Assembly: GCA_016748015.1 (NCBI GenBank)
Contig: JAAOMT010000076.1
Span: 62,001 to 126,000, forward strand
Length of the DNA stretch: 64,000 nt
Source of the DNA: Geosiphon pyriformis
Taxonomy: Eukaryota > Glomeromycota > Glomeromycetes > Archaeosporales > Geosiphonaceae
Direction: 5' to 3'
Under the pieces are notes generated by a model that made no database searches, was not told where the DNA came from, and worked only from the letters and a program-made list of their open reading frames with translations. Positions 1-9,339 of this stretch are shown piece after piece. Position 1 is the first letter of the stretch, and each line of letters begins with the position of its first letter. Both the position numbers and the translations under genes were made by a program.

Positions 1-614
1 CCAATTGTACAAAACTCGTGAACTTAGCCATTGGAGAAACCAGCTCAGCAGCTGAAGAGAAAATTGACCAACTTGCAATGAAAGTCAAAAACTATTTCAC
101 CAACCAACAACAACAGCAACCCCAAAGATATCAACCACCCCAAAGACAAAATCAAAACAACTTCACATCACCCTCTAATAACCAGCTTCAGAGTTGCTAT
201 TACTGTAGAATTTCTGGCCACTGGAAAAAAGATTGCAGAAAGCTACAATGAGACCAACAAAATAGGAGTAATCAATGTTACCCTTTACCACAGCAATCTT
301 ATTATCAACTACTACTACCAGTTTACTATCTATCAAGACCTCAATATTAAAGTAACTATTATCAACTTGCTCCACAGCCAATTCAACAGCAATACCAACA
401 ACCACCCACACAACATTATCAAGTGCCTGCTCGAAGATTAATCCCACAAAATCAATTTACACCACAAAACTGATACCAAGTAAACAACAATAGAATCAAT
501 TCAAACAACCAATTAGTTTCCCAAAATCCAGCTTAGCCAAGACCCACCCATTATCATACTCAACCTAGCTATCTTACAATACCTGAAGAACAGAATTTTT
601 ACCATACTGCACTT
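1..614 (+). pseudogene. gag C-terminus and Gln-rich linker (element A)
   Basis: The frame read from position 18 ends a gag protein with a glutamine-rich stretch followed by a CX2CX4HX4C zinc knuckle at 195-236 (CYYCRISGHWKKDC), which in this family binds the element RNA during packaging. The frame stops at TGA 249-251 where copy D has an AGA arginine codon, then continues as a Gln/Tyr/Pro-rich linker with further stops toward the protease. The upstream capsid part is off the window; copy D shows what it looked like. Confidence 0.85.
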
Positions 615-1238
615 TTGGAAGGTAGAGCTGTAGCACAACAACAAAACCCTTCCTATATTCCTACCACAATCTTACCAGCCAGAATTGCTGAAAATGCCAA
701 CCTTTCAGACATATTCCCTTTTGAGTTTGAAGCAAATAAGTTGCCATTCCTGCTTAGCAATGCGGCCGCCAATGAACAAAAAGCAATCACTGCTATGTAC
801 ACTGAAGCAGAAGTCGAAGGAAAGGCAATTCGCTTGATCCTAAACAGTAGATCCGCTGGAAGCATCATCACCTACCAGTTAATGCAACAGTTAAAGAGAA
901 ATGTCGACTGACCAGCTCAAACAGTAATCATTACTGCCAATAGCATGAAAAAGACTCCAGTAGGAGAAATTGACAATTTTCCATTCACTCTTGATGAAAT
1001 CACCATTCCAGTCAAAGTTCTTGTAATGAACACACTCCAGTACCAAGCTCTTGTCAGAAATGATTGGCTTCAAAAAGCCAATACTAATCTGAATTGGGAG
1101 ACATAAGAGTTAACAATCTCCTACCAAGGACAACATACCCAGATACCTGCCACTTGTAGTACATTCAACAAACACTCCGAAAAAGCCCCAGCTTTTGAAT
1201 TCGAACTGGAAGAAGAAAAGCCCATCATTGAAACATTT
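615..1238 (+). pseudogene. retropepsin-type aspartic protease (element A), catalytic site mutated
   Basis: Polyprotein-processing protease of the element, in the same frame as gag. The active-site segment reads LILNSRSAGSIIT, whereas copy D has LILDSGSAGSIIT. The catalytic aspartate codon at 843-845 is AAC (Asn) and the following glycine at 849-851 is AGA (Arg), both explained by G-to-A changes, so this copy could not cleave. TGA at 909-911 replaces an arginine of copy D (IDRPAQT). The downstream part, with the motif YQALVRNDWL, is the C-terminal half of the protease fold. Confidence 0.85.
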
Positions 1239-2153
1239 ATGGCACTTGGATCAATCTCCAATTGGGCCGATGAAACTGAACAACAGTATTTTTCAACAAA
1301 TAATTCTCTTGAAACAAAAGAACCAGTAACAACCAGATGGAATGTCTCCTATTCAAAACCAGAACCACGAAAACAATGCCTCTACATTCCACTCAAATGC
1401 AAGGACTGCCATAAGAAACTTTCCTCAATGGGAGCCTGCATTTCACCTGAAGAAGAATATGAAAATCATACTTGTTATTACTGTAAGGCTTGCCATAGAA
1501 AACGATGGGGCCATCTAATAAAAAAAAGTGGAAAATGGGATAACACTTCTTGTTTGACTTGTGGAGATATGCTACCAGAAGAATGCAATTGGATTGATAT
1601 AGCAATAAAAGGAGGAGTCTGTGATCAGACCTGTCAATATGCTTTATCAATTTCAGAAAAAGTAAAAAGAGGAACACCCTTTAATGCGGCATACAACAGT
1701 GCTCTCAACAAACTTTATCACTACCCCCATGATGCTGAGATGATTTTCGATCTAGCAATGGCATTAATTAATGGAGCTACCAAAGAAGATGTCCATCAAA
1801 TGAAAGAAGCAGAATACATTGAATACACCATGGAATTAGCTGGATTCGATTATGAAAATGAAGTAAAAGTCTACCATCAAATTGCAAGTTACACCTACCC
1901 AACCCAAGAAGCTCAAATTTAATGATTAGAGCAAATGAACATTAGGCTATGTGAAGAATGCATTATGCCTTGTGATAAACAGTGATGTCTTGAATGATAT
2001 GCTTTTAGCATTCCTCTGCCCAGTAAAAACGATAAGAATGAAATTGAATTTGGAGAACCTGAAGCAACAGAAAAAATTGAAGCAACACCCATTTATCTCA
2101 TCAAAAACCAGTCTGCCTTACAACTCAAATACTTCAACAACAATAGACAAGGA
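1239..2153 (+). pseudogene. cysteine-rich zinc module between protease and dUTPase (element A)
   Basis: About 227 codons are open from 1239 to 1922. They hold several close cysteine pairs (CKDC, CYYCKACH, CLTC) and a CDQTC segment, then a helical stretch. After stops TAA-TGA at 1920-1925 the same frame continues with a second cluster (CEECIMPC and a following Cys). The spacing looks like one or two structural zinc sites, but I do not recognise a named domain. Copies D, B, E and G carry related segments in the same place, so it is a genuine part of the polyprotein. Function unknown; nucleic-acid binding is a guess. Confidence 0.7.
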
Positions 2154-2552
2154 ATAAAACCCAAAAAAGCACATGAAATTAATGCTGGATATGACCTAAG
2201 ATATCCAGACAAGGATATTCTTGTTCTCAAACCCAAATCTTTCACAAAAATCAACCTCAAAATTGCTCTCGAAATTCTGCCAGGAGCAATAGTTCAAATC
2301 GCCTCCCAGTTCTCTCTGGCAAGCAAAGGAATCAATATTAGAGGAGGAATAATCGATGCTGGATATACTGGTGACATAACAGTAATACTTCAAAATAAAA
2401 CTGACAAGCTGTTTAAGATTGAACATGCTGAGAAAATTGCCCAAGCCATTTATTTACTCTTAATCAACATTTCAAGTTTACAATTAGTCAATCAAAGAGA
2501 ATTATTGGGAAAAAGTGAAAAAGGAACCCAAAGTTTTGGTTCAACTGGATGA
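2154..2552 (+). pseudogene. dUTPase-fold domain in the polyprotein (element A)
   Basis: A trimeric-dUTPase-like domain sits inside pol. Visible motifs: motif I NAGYDLRY near 2181-2204; motif II QIASQFSLASKGI near 2296-2334, where the usual Arg is Gln; motif III GIIDAGYTGDI near 2344-2376, with the catalytic Asp and the base-stacking Tyr kept; and motif V GTQSFGSTG at about 2524-2549, the glycine-rich C-terminal arm. Known dUTPases hydrolyse dUTP to dUMP and keep uracil out of new DNA; here it would protect reverse transcription, by analogy with retroviruses that carry dUTPase. TGA at 2550-2552 directly follows motif V and replaces an expected Arg. Confidence 0.85.
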
Positions 2553-2999
2553 TTCACAGTTCCAGTAAACATAGCCCTCAACAAACAGAAAGAATCTCAC
2601 CAGATTTTATGACTTCCACAACCAATTACCATTTCACTCTTTGGAGAACACCCTGAAATTTATACTTGTGAAAAGCCAACAATCACACAACAAATTTTTG
2701 AGTCCAATGAACAAATCTGCTTGGAATATAATATCTTGATCCCAAACATTTATATTCCAGAAGGAACAAAGAAAATCCGAGTTACTTTTTACAATTCCAA
2801 CAATTTCCTCATAGTTTTATTAAATAACTTAGAAATTGGAGTTATTCACAATAATATCTTTCAACAAGAATTACTCTAAACAATCCCCAATTTCTTTGAA
2901 ATTATTGGACATTTACTACCAAAAATCAACCCAAACACCAGCTCTGAAAACTACCATGTTGTTATAGAAAAACTATCTTGAATCAACATAGGACAACTT
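2553..2999 (+). pseudogene. spacer domain between dUTPase and RT (element A)
   Basis: The same frame continues for about 150 codons between the dUTPase arm and the first RT-associated segment. It looks beta-rich, with patterns such as IYIPEGTKKIRVTFYN followed by LNNLEIGVIHN. This resembles the short beta-domain often found between protease and RT in gypsy polyproteins, but I cannot assign it with certainty. The region is conserved in copy D (29217-29637). Stops occur near 2611 and 2878. Confidence 0.5.
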
Positions 3000-4012
3000 G
3001 AACCACAACAACAAAACCAGCTTAAAGAGCTAATTGCAGAATTTGCCAATATCTTTGTCGAAAACAACAATGACTTAGGAAGAACCGATTTGGTTCAACA
3101 CCAAATTCATACAGGAAATGCCAAATCAAGGTGACAACAAGCCTACCAAGTTGCTCCAGAAAGTCACCAATTTATCTGAAAAGAAGTACAATGGATGCTT
3201 AACAATGGGCTTATTCAACCATCAATGAATCTATGGGCCTTGCCTGTAGTCCTAGTTAAGAAAAAAATGGAAAGATACAATTTTGTGTTGATTATCGACA
3301 ACTCAACAGCATCACCATGGGAGATGCCTACCCTTTTCCCCGAATTGATGACATGTTAAATGTCCTTGAAAAATCCAAATACTTTTCAACACTAGATCTA
3401 AAAAGCGAATACTGGCAAGTTGCCATGGATCCCAAAGATTGTCCCAAAACAGCCTTTATAACCCAAGAAGGAAACAACAAATTCAATATAATGCCTTTTG
3501 GATTATGCAATGCACCAGTAACATTTCAGAGATTAATAGATATTATGTACAAAGGACTCTTTTAGAAGTCAATAGTTGTTTATATTGACAATACTGATGT
3601 TTATTCTCCATCATTCGAATTACACTTAAAATACCTGTGAGAAGTATTTCAATGATTATGAAAAGCAGGACTGAAACTCAACATCAAAAAATGCTACTTT
3701 GGAAAAACAAGCTTGGCCTTTCTTGATCACGTTGTTAGTAAAGATAGAATCAAACCAGACTCTGGAAAAATCAGTGTTGTCAAAAACTTCAAAACTCCTC
3801 AAAATACTACAGAATTAAGAGGATTTATAGGGATAGCCTCCTACTATTGGAAGTTTATCAAAAGATTCTCAGAAATTGCAAAACCTCTTAACCAGCTTAC
3901 CACCAAAAACATCAAATACAAATGGACTGCTGAACACCAAAATGCATTTGAAATCCTCAAAAAAAAACTAACCACAGCTCCAATTCTCGCCTACCCAGAT
4001 TTCAGCAACTGA
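3000..4012 (+). pseudogene. reverse transcriptase (element A)
   Basis: Gypsy-type RT. Landmarks: the N-terminal segment EPQQQNQLKELIAEF; LVKKK with a one-base deletion in the A-run near 3257-3265 that shifts the frame; DYRQLNS; YPFPRIDDML; FSTLDLKSEYWQVAMD; MPFGLCNAPVTFQRL; then the catalytic box VVYIDNTD, where the second Asp of the normal DD pair is Asn. The connection is FLDHVVSKD...LRGFIGIASYYWKFI. TGA stops at 3638-3640 and 3653-3655 fall on Arg positions and also occur in copy D. The copy is inactive. Confidence 0.92.
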
Positions 4013-4390
4013 TTCCAGTTAGCAACAGATGTTTCTTATACTGCCTTTGGTGCCATCCTATCACAGTTAGATAACAATGGAAATAAGCGAGTAATTGCTT
4101 ATGTTAGTAGAACATTGAAGCCAGCTGAAAAGAACTATCCTACAACAGAATTAGAAACTGCAGCAGTAATTTGGGCCCTACATTACTTCAACTTTTACCT
4201 CAGATCCAAAGAATTCGATATTATCACTGATAATATTGAACTCAAATGGCTTCAAAACAAAAACACTTAGCTGAATGCCAAACAAACTCGATGAACAGGA
4301 TTTTTAGCCAACTACTAATACATTGTACATCACAAACCAGGAAAACTCCACACCAATATTGATTGTCTCTCAAGAATGAGACAAGATTAG
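4013..4390 (+). pseudogene. RNase H domain ending in a conserved stop (element A)
   Basis: This follows RT without a break. The acidic residues are visible in LATDVSYTAFGAILSQ (first Asp), ELETAAVIWAL (Glu), DIITDN (Asp) and HTNIDCLSRM (last Asp). It would degrade the RNA strand of the RNA-DNA hybrid. TGA near 4012 replaces a Trp of the consensus. The reading frame ends in MRQD and TAG at 4388-4390. The same stop position, with different neighbouring codons, is found in copies B, D, E and G, so it looks like the native end of the gag-pol ORF. Confidence 0.88.
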
Positions 4391-4436
4391 AACATAAAAA
4401 CAACACACATTTAAATTAACAACAAAACAACAAACA

Positions 4437-5822
4437 ATGAACCCCGAAAACTACAACAATCTTAAACAATATCTGAAGACATTAACAATCCTAACAGATT
4501 GGTTCTCAGATGAAAAACATCAGTTACAACAACAAGCCAAACAATACTTCTTATACAACAACATTATTTATTATCGAAACTTCAGAAACCCAGACAATCT
4601 GCTCAGATTAATACAAGAACATAAAAAAGAAACCATTTTATATAACATGTACTCAAACTCTTTATCAGCACACCTAGAAAAAGACAGCATCACCCAAAGA
4701 ACACTAGCATATTATTTTTGGTCTCAAATGAGAAAAGACATTCATAAATATGTTAAGTCTTGTGATAGTTGTCAAAAAAAAGGAGGAACTCATTCTACAG
4801 AACCTTTAAACCCAATCAAAATTGGACAGCCATTTGACCGAGTTGGTATCAATTTAGTTGGACCACTCCCTATTACAAACCAAGAAAACCATTATATTGC
4901 AATAGCTGTAGACTATCTTATCAAATGGCCTGAAGCCAGAGCCATTCAATGAGCAGATGCAAAATCAGTAGCAAACTTCATCTACAAAGACATCATTTGT
5001 AAACATAGATGCCCAATAGAACTTTTATCTGATCAAGGAACACATTTCGTGAACAATTTAATCCAGAAAATTTGTGGATGATTTAATGTCAAGAGACCAT
5101 TATCTTTGCCCTACCATCCACAAACAAATAAACTTGTAGAATATTTCAACAGGACATTGTGTGAATCATTAGCCAAAGTTTCAACCAATTTTAAGCAAGA
5201 ATGGGATCTCTTTATTCCATCAGTGTTACTGGTATATAAAACACTAAAACAAGATACCACAAAACACACACTATTTGATTTAAATTACAGAAAGACAGCA
5301 ATATTACCAATTAGTTTCACCATGAAAACATACCCAACACAACCAATTGATAAAAACAATTTCCAGGAAACACTACAATGAAGAGCCTACACTCTGCTTA
5401 GCATGTTGGAAGGAAAACAATGAATAGCAGCCACCCATATTAAACACTCCCAAGCTCAACAAAAAGAACGGCATGATGACAAATTGCCTCCAGTTATCAA
5501 TGAATTTAAAATCGGAAACAAAGTTCTCTTACACAGAACTCAAGCTGAAAAACAATGGAGTGGAAAATTTGAAAATAAATGGAATAGACCATTCTTTATC
5601 CATAAAGTCCTAGGCAATGGATTATACAAGCTAAGACTTAATGACAAAATTCTAGCAAAAGTTGCACATGGAGATTGTTTGAAACACTATAATTCCAGAA
5701 ACAATTCTGAACCATTAATTCCACAAATTGGTACACATTCCTCTTTAATCAATCCCGAAGATATTTCCTGAAAATTAGAACCAATAGTTGTCGTTGAACA
5801 ACCTCCCAACTTGAACACTTAA
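4437..5822 (+). pseudogene. stand-alone integrase ORF (element A)
   Basis: An ATG at 4437, 46 nt after the RNase H stop, opens a frame of 462 codons that ends at TAA 5820-5822, exactly the length of the D copy. It begins MNPENYNNLK. An HHCC zinc segment follows (final CDSCQ near 4765), then the DDE core: VGINLVGPLP (first Asp is now Asn), LLSDQGTHF (Asp) and LVEYFNRTL (Glu). The C-terminus holds a GPY/F-like module (FENKWNRPFFIHKVLG). I see no chromodomain. In-frame TGA stops at 4950-4952, near 5079, near 5379 and near 5421 inactivate it; most sit on expected Arg codons. Confidence 0.88.
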
Positions 5823-5945
5823 TTTAAATTTATCATTATAGTTATATCATTATAATTTAGAAACAATCTCACAAAAAACAAAACAAAAATAACATAAAAA
5901 CCCATACACCAAAAATAATTTTCTTTTATTTTCAAATCTCTTATA

Positions 5946-6542
5946 ATGTCTATTTCTTAAAACATTCAACAATTATCCCAAAAACTAATGTTAGCTTTAA
6001 AAACCATACCCGAATTATCCATTACTGTTACTGGAAACCACATTAATTATACCTAAACAGAAGTAGTTACAAATTTAGCCCCAAATGCACAAAAATATCA
6101 CCCGTATAAGAAGAACACAAGAAGTTATTCTGGAATTCACCTGCCAGATCTTCTAAAGCTTGCTTTAAGAGAAAACTTAATGCTCACTCTTATTAGTATT
6201 CTACCAAATGCTACTATTCAACAAAAACTTCAACTGTGTCTTAATAAAGAAAACTATGACTATACTCCAATATATAGATATTTCTACATTGGAAAAACAC
6301 TTCATGAACAAAAATGGAAGCTTACAGCAGCAAATTTCACAAAAGAAGCTATTCGGAAACAACTCCACAATGAATTCAAGACAACAGCTGGACTTACAAA
6401 CAGTCATTATAAACTAAGAGCTGCTCTTAGATTTTATGACCTATTCCACACCTGTGAAAACGTTCTACAAAACCCAATTTTACAGCCTTTGAAGATTCAA
6501 TACATTGGAAAGCTCACAGAACTGAAATTTTAACAATTTTCA
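5946..6542 (+). pseudogene. post-integrase ORF3 (element A), cut by adapter junction
   Basis: An ATG at 5946, 123 nt after the integrase stop, opens a frame that aligns codon by codon with the 234-codon ORF3 of copy D (32631-33332). Shared segments include QKLMLALKT, ILPNATxQQKL, YxYFxIGKTL, NEFKTxAGLTNxHYKLRA and YIGKLTELKF. It has no recognisable domain, signal peptide or membrane segment and looks helical. Stops are at codon 5 and in the INYT-stop segment; the latter is a TAG in D. Homology to D ends at 6542, where the Tn5 mosaic end begins. Confidence 0.75.
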
Positions 6543-6561
6543 AGATGTGTATAAGAGACAG
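6543..6561 (+). other. Tn5 mosaic end (Nextera-type adapter) embedded in the assembly
   Basis: AGATGTGTATAAGAGACAG matches the 19-base hyperactive-Tn5 mosaic end at all positions. It lies exactly where element A loses homology to copy D and where LINE C1 begins mid-RT without its upstream half. A natural origin is very unlikely; it is best read as residual library adapter at a chimeric join. Confidence 0.93.
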
Positions 6562-7941
6562 GATTTTAGTGGTCTATAATAGATTTAATGTTTTTTATGA
6601 TAACAATTTTTCTGTATTAAAAAGTATTACTATTCAGTTTTCTATCTTTACAGTAGACTTAATAGTTAAAGATATATTTGAAAAAGATCATAAATTCTAA
6701 TTGGTTTTATAGAACATATAAAAGACTTATAACTCTGTTAAATAGCACTATCTAAAAAGTAGTTTAATTTGTATTAAGATATATGAATAATTTATCAAGT
6801 TCTTTAAAAGTATTCACAATAATAGGATCAATTAGGTTATAATAGATTATGAGCTTACTAATAGATAATGTATATATGATAAACTGAACCAAAGTAAGAT
6901 TTTTTTTTTTTGCTCTGGAGAATTTTCTATAATCCTCTCTTATATGAAGTCAAAAGACAGAAAAGTTTGTGTGATTACTGTATTAACATTAAGTTTATTG
7001 CCAAAACTGGTAACCTAGAAAACCAAAGTTATTTGTTTTTATACTTAGCAACTGGTGTTTTTGTTGATAATATGATTTAAATAAAAAATAGTTAAGCCAC
7101 TACTTAGTACATTTTGGACTTAATAAGTGAATTTTTTGAATTAAATAATATTTCAATAAACAATAAAAAAATAGTGGCCATTTTTATTAACCAAAGAGTT
7201 AAGAATATCTTATTATTAATAAGTGGCCTGTTGATATCTATTGCAAAGAAAAGAAAGTCCCATAGATATTTTGGCATTTTTTTGTTTTCTGAAAGTTTGT
7301 CTAAACCCAGTTTGGTAAAGACTTATTTAAATGTTAAGTTCTTTGTTAATTTGGTTTTAAGAAAAATTATTTTGAACAATTTAGTCTTGGTTGTACTGTA
7401 GCCCATAATTAATTACAGGACTCAATTTAGTTTTATTTCTAAAAGTGTATACAATAAATAGAATATGCTAATTAGAAAAAATTTAAGAATAAAAGCTGAT
7501 CTACCAAAAGATTTTCCTAACAAAAACCTTTATTATCTATTATTGTATGGCTTAAAGTCCTTTAAACAAGTACAGACTGAGAATAAGATGGCTTTTGTAT
7601 TGAATTTTTTGAATATTAGTAGAATTTTTAGTTACCTGTTTGATCATAGATGTTTAAATTTACAGATTCTGAGTTGGTTTTTTATTTACCTTTTACACTG
7701 TTCTATAAAGCTAAAAATCAGTTCAGTTAATAATTTTCTGGTTGGTGTAGTTGAAATTTTTTTGAATTGTGATATTTTCCTTGACAATAATCTTCTATCT
7801 GTATTTTGTCTGTCTGATAACACTCCAATGTTTTTTGTTTTAAGAGATTCAATGTTTTTTGAAGTTTTTTGCTTACTTAAAAATTTTAATATTATTTTTG
7901 TTAACCAAGTATATAATAAAAAAGAGTTAGTCTTTGATTAG
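6562..7941 (+). pseudogene. LINE ORF2 fragment: RT fingers/palm to thumb (C1)
   Basis: Decayed coding for the second half of a LINE RT. The catalytic region reads GVFVDNMI where the family would have F/V-DD. After it come ISEFFELNNISINNKK, a typical LINE segment after the catalytic box, SHRYFGIFLFSESLSKPSL, and the open stretch at 7465-7941 with LPKDFPNKNLYYLLLYGLKS. The same series occurs in LINE I. Stops are frequent, many at expected Gln or Trp codons. Confidence 0.8.
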
Positions 7942-8055
7942 AAAAGCTTTTGCCATTAGAAAAAACTTGATTTTAAAAGCTTTGTCTCTATTTGGTTCAA
8001 ATTGATATGTAATTTTTTGGTTGAATTTGTGTTTTTTTTTCTTGCTAAGTTATCC

Positions 8056-8560
8056 AATACTAGCTCTTAACCTTTAAACATTTGTAATATTAATGATGTT
8101 TTTAGAATAATGCCATGTCTCTTTAATGCTGATTTAAGTATTATCAGTATTTATATAGATGGATCATTAAAAAAGTTGAATACATGCAAAATAGGATGTA
8201 ATATGGCTGCAATTTTTTTTGATTTGAATGTAAGTATTGGTGTTAAAATTAATAATTTGATGTTTTTTATAATAGTGGAATTGCAAATGATTGTTCTGGC
8301 TTTGGAGTGTGTTTCTGCTTGTAGTTCTGTTGTAGTATATTTAGACAGTTAAGCTGTTTTGAATGCTTGTAATGCAGAATTAAAAATGACTTTACCAGAT
8401 TTTTACAACAGTTACTAAATAGAAAGACATAGTATTGTAAACTCTATTAAAAACAAAAAACTTGATGTCTTTTGGTCTAAAATTAAAAAACATTTGGGTG
8501 TTTTAGACAATAAATATGCTGATAAGCTGGCTGATTTAGCTTTGTATTTAAATTTAATGC
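8056..8560 (+). pseudogene. LINE RNase H domain (C1)
   Basis: This has the type I RNase H acidic pattern in the usual order: IYIDGSLKKL (Asp), VELQMIVLALE (Glu) and VYLDS followed by a stop where LINE I has Gln (Asp). The conserved tail then reads KIKKHLGVLDNKYADKLAD, with the final Asp. Such domains occur in several LINE clades downstream of RT and remove the RNA template. Inactive because of stops. Confidence 0.8.
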
Positions 8561-9339
8561 TCTCTGTTTGTGTTAAAAAGAGATTTATTAGAGCTGATAA
8601 GGTGGTAGTATTTGAGAATATTTGTTGTTTTACTCATAAAGTTTTTAGAGCTGTATATTGTACTTATTAGAAAGTTGGGACTGAATTTGACATTATTGAT
8701 GAAAACATGATTAAAGATGTAAATTGGGTTCGAACTTCCTCTGTTTGACACCCTAATTTACTTATAACAGCTGGTTTTATAAGTAAATCTATTACTAATT
8801 TATAATCATATTTTATAAAAACTTTACACTATTATTTGTTAGTTGCTGTTTAAAAACATTTGTTTAATAGAAAGTATCCTAGTATGTTGTGCTTTCATTG
8901 TAAAAAAGTAGAGAGTTCTGACCATTTCTTTACATGTTCAATTGACTTTGCCACTTTTAAAGATCTGCTTGAGTTATATTTGGTTTAATAGGGTATTATA
9001 TTGAATTTGGGCTTGCTATTATCTCAAGTTTTATAGATGTTTTTTTTGTGTGCTTTTAATATTACTGTGTAAACTGCTTTTTGTAAAAGTTTTGTATTCA
9101 AGAAATAGTACTCAGAGACAGTATTTATTTTTGATGATGTCAAGATTGCTGATGCTAAAGTTATTAATTTTGTATATAACTTAGGGTTGGCTTATTAGAC
9201 TAAAGTTTGGATAATAAAAGCTAAGTACAAAGTGATTATAGAGAAACAAGATTTGATGGTTTGGTATTTTTCAAAGTCTATAATCTGTTGTTTCTGCTTT
9301 CTAATAGTGTTGTTAAGTTGTTTGAAATTTTTAAGACAT
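8561..9339 (+). pseudogene. LINE ORF2 C-terminus with Cys/His motif (C1)
   Basis: Decayed C-terminal coding after RNase H. A CX2C...HX4C-like motif (CFHCKKVESSDHFFTC) lies at 8890-8937, the position of the zinc-binding motif at the end of many LINE ORF2 proteins. The remaining stretch matches LINE I 59830-60590 in order. It ends where the B LTR was inserted; the target 4-mer is ACAT at 9336-9339. Confidence 0.72.

Larger units (their letters stand above)
1..6542 (+). mobile_element. Ty3/gypsy LTR retrotransposon A, incomplete at both ends
   Basis: A long plus-strand retroelement remnant that reads, in order, gag C-terminus with CCHC knuckle, aspartic protease, cysteine-rich module, dUTPase-like domain, RT, RNase H, a separate integrase ORF and a third ORF. 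The order RT-RNase H-integrase places it in Ty3/gypsy. It is collinear with element D (24397-34293) from about D position 26660 onward. The 5' LTR and most of gag lie outside the window. The 3' LTR is missing because homology to D stops at about 6542, where a Tn5 adapter sequence begins. Many in-frame stops make the copy non-functional. Confidence 0.9.
6562..9339 (+). mobile_element. Non-LTR (LINE) retrotransposon C1, 5' part missing
   Basis: A plus-strand LINE remnant that begins inside the RT domain and runs through the RT C-terminus, an RNase H domain and a Cys/His C-terminal motif. It parallels LINE I from about 57790 to 60590. It is interrupted at 9339 by gypsy element B; its 3' end continues at 22176-22400. 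The 5' boundary at 6562 is the adapter junction, so the missing 5' part is an assembly effect rather than proof of natural truncation. Numerous stops. Confidence 0.88.

Noticed and set aside
1-6540. TGA might be reassigned to Trp or Arg, because many frames are interrupted by TGA
   Set aside because: TGA replaces both Trp and Arg positions, TAA and TAG replace Gln and Trp too, and element N has a long frame with normal codon use. Transition decay explains all of it.
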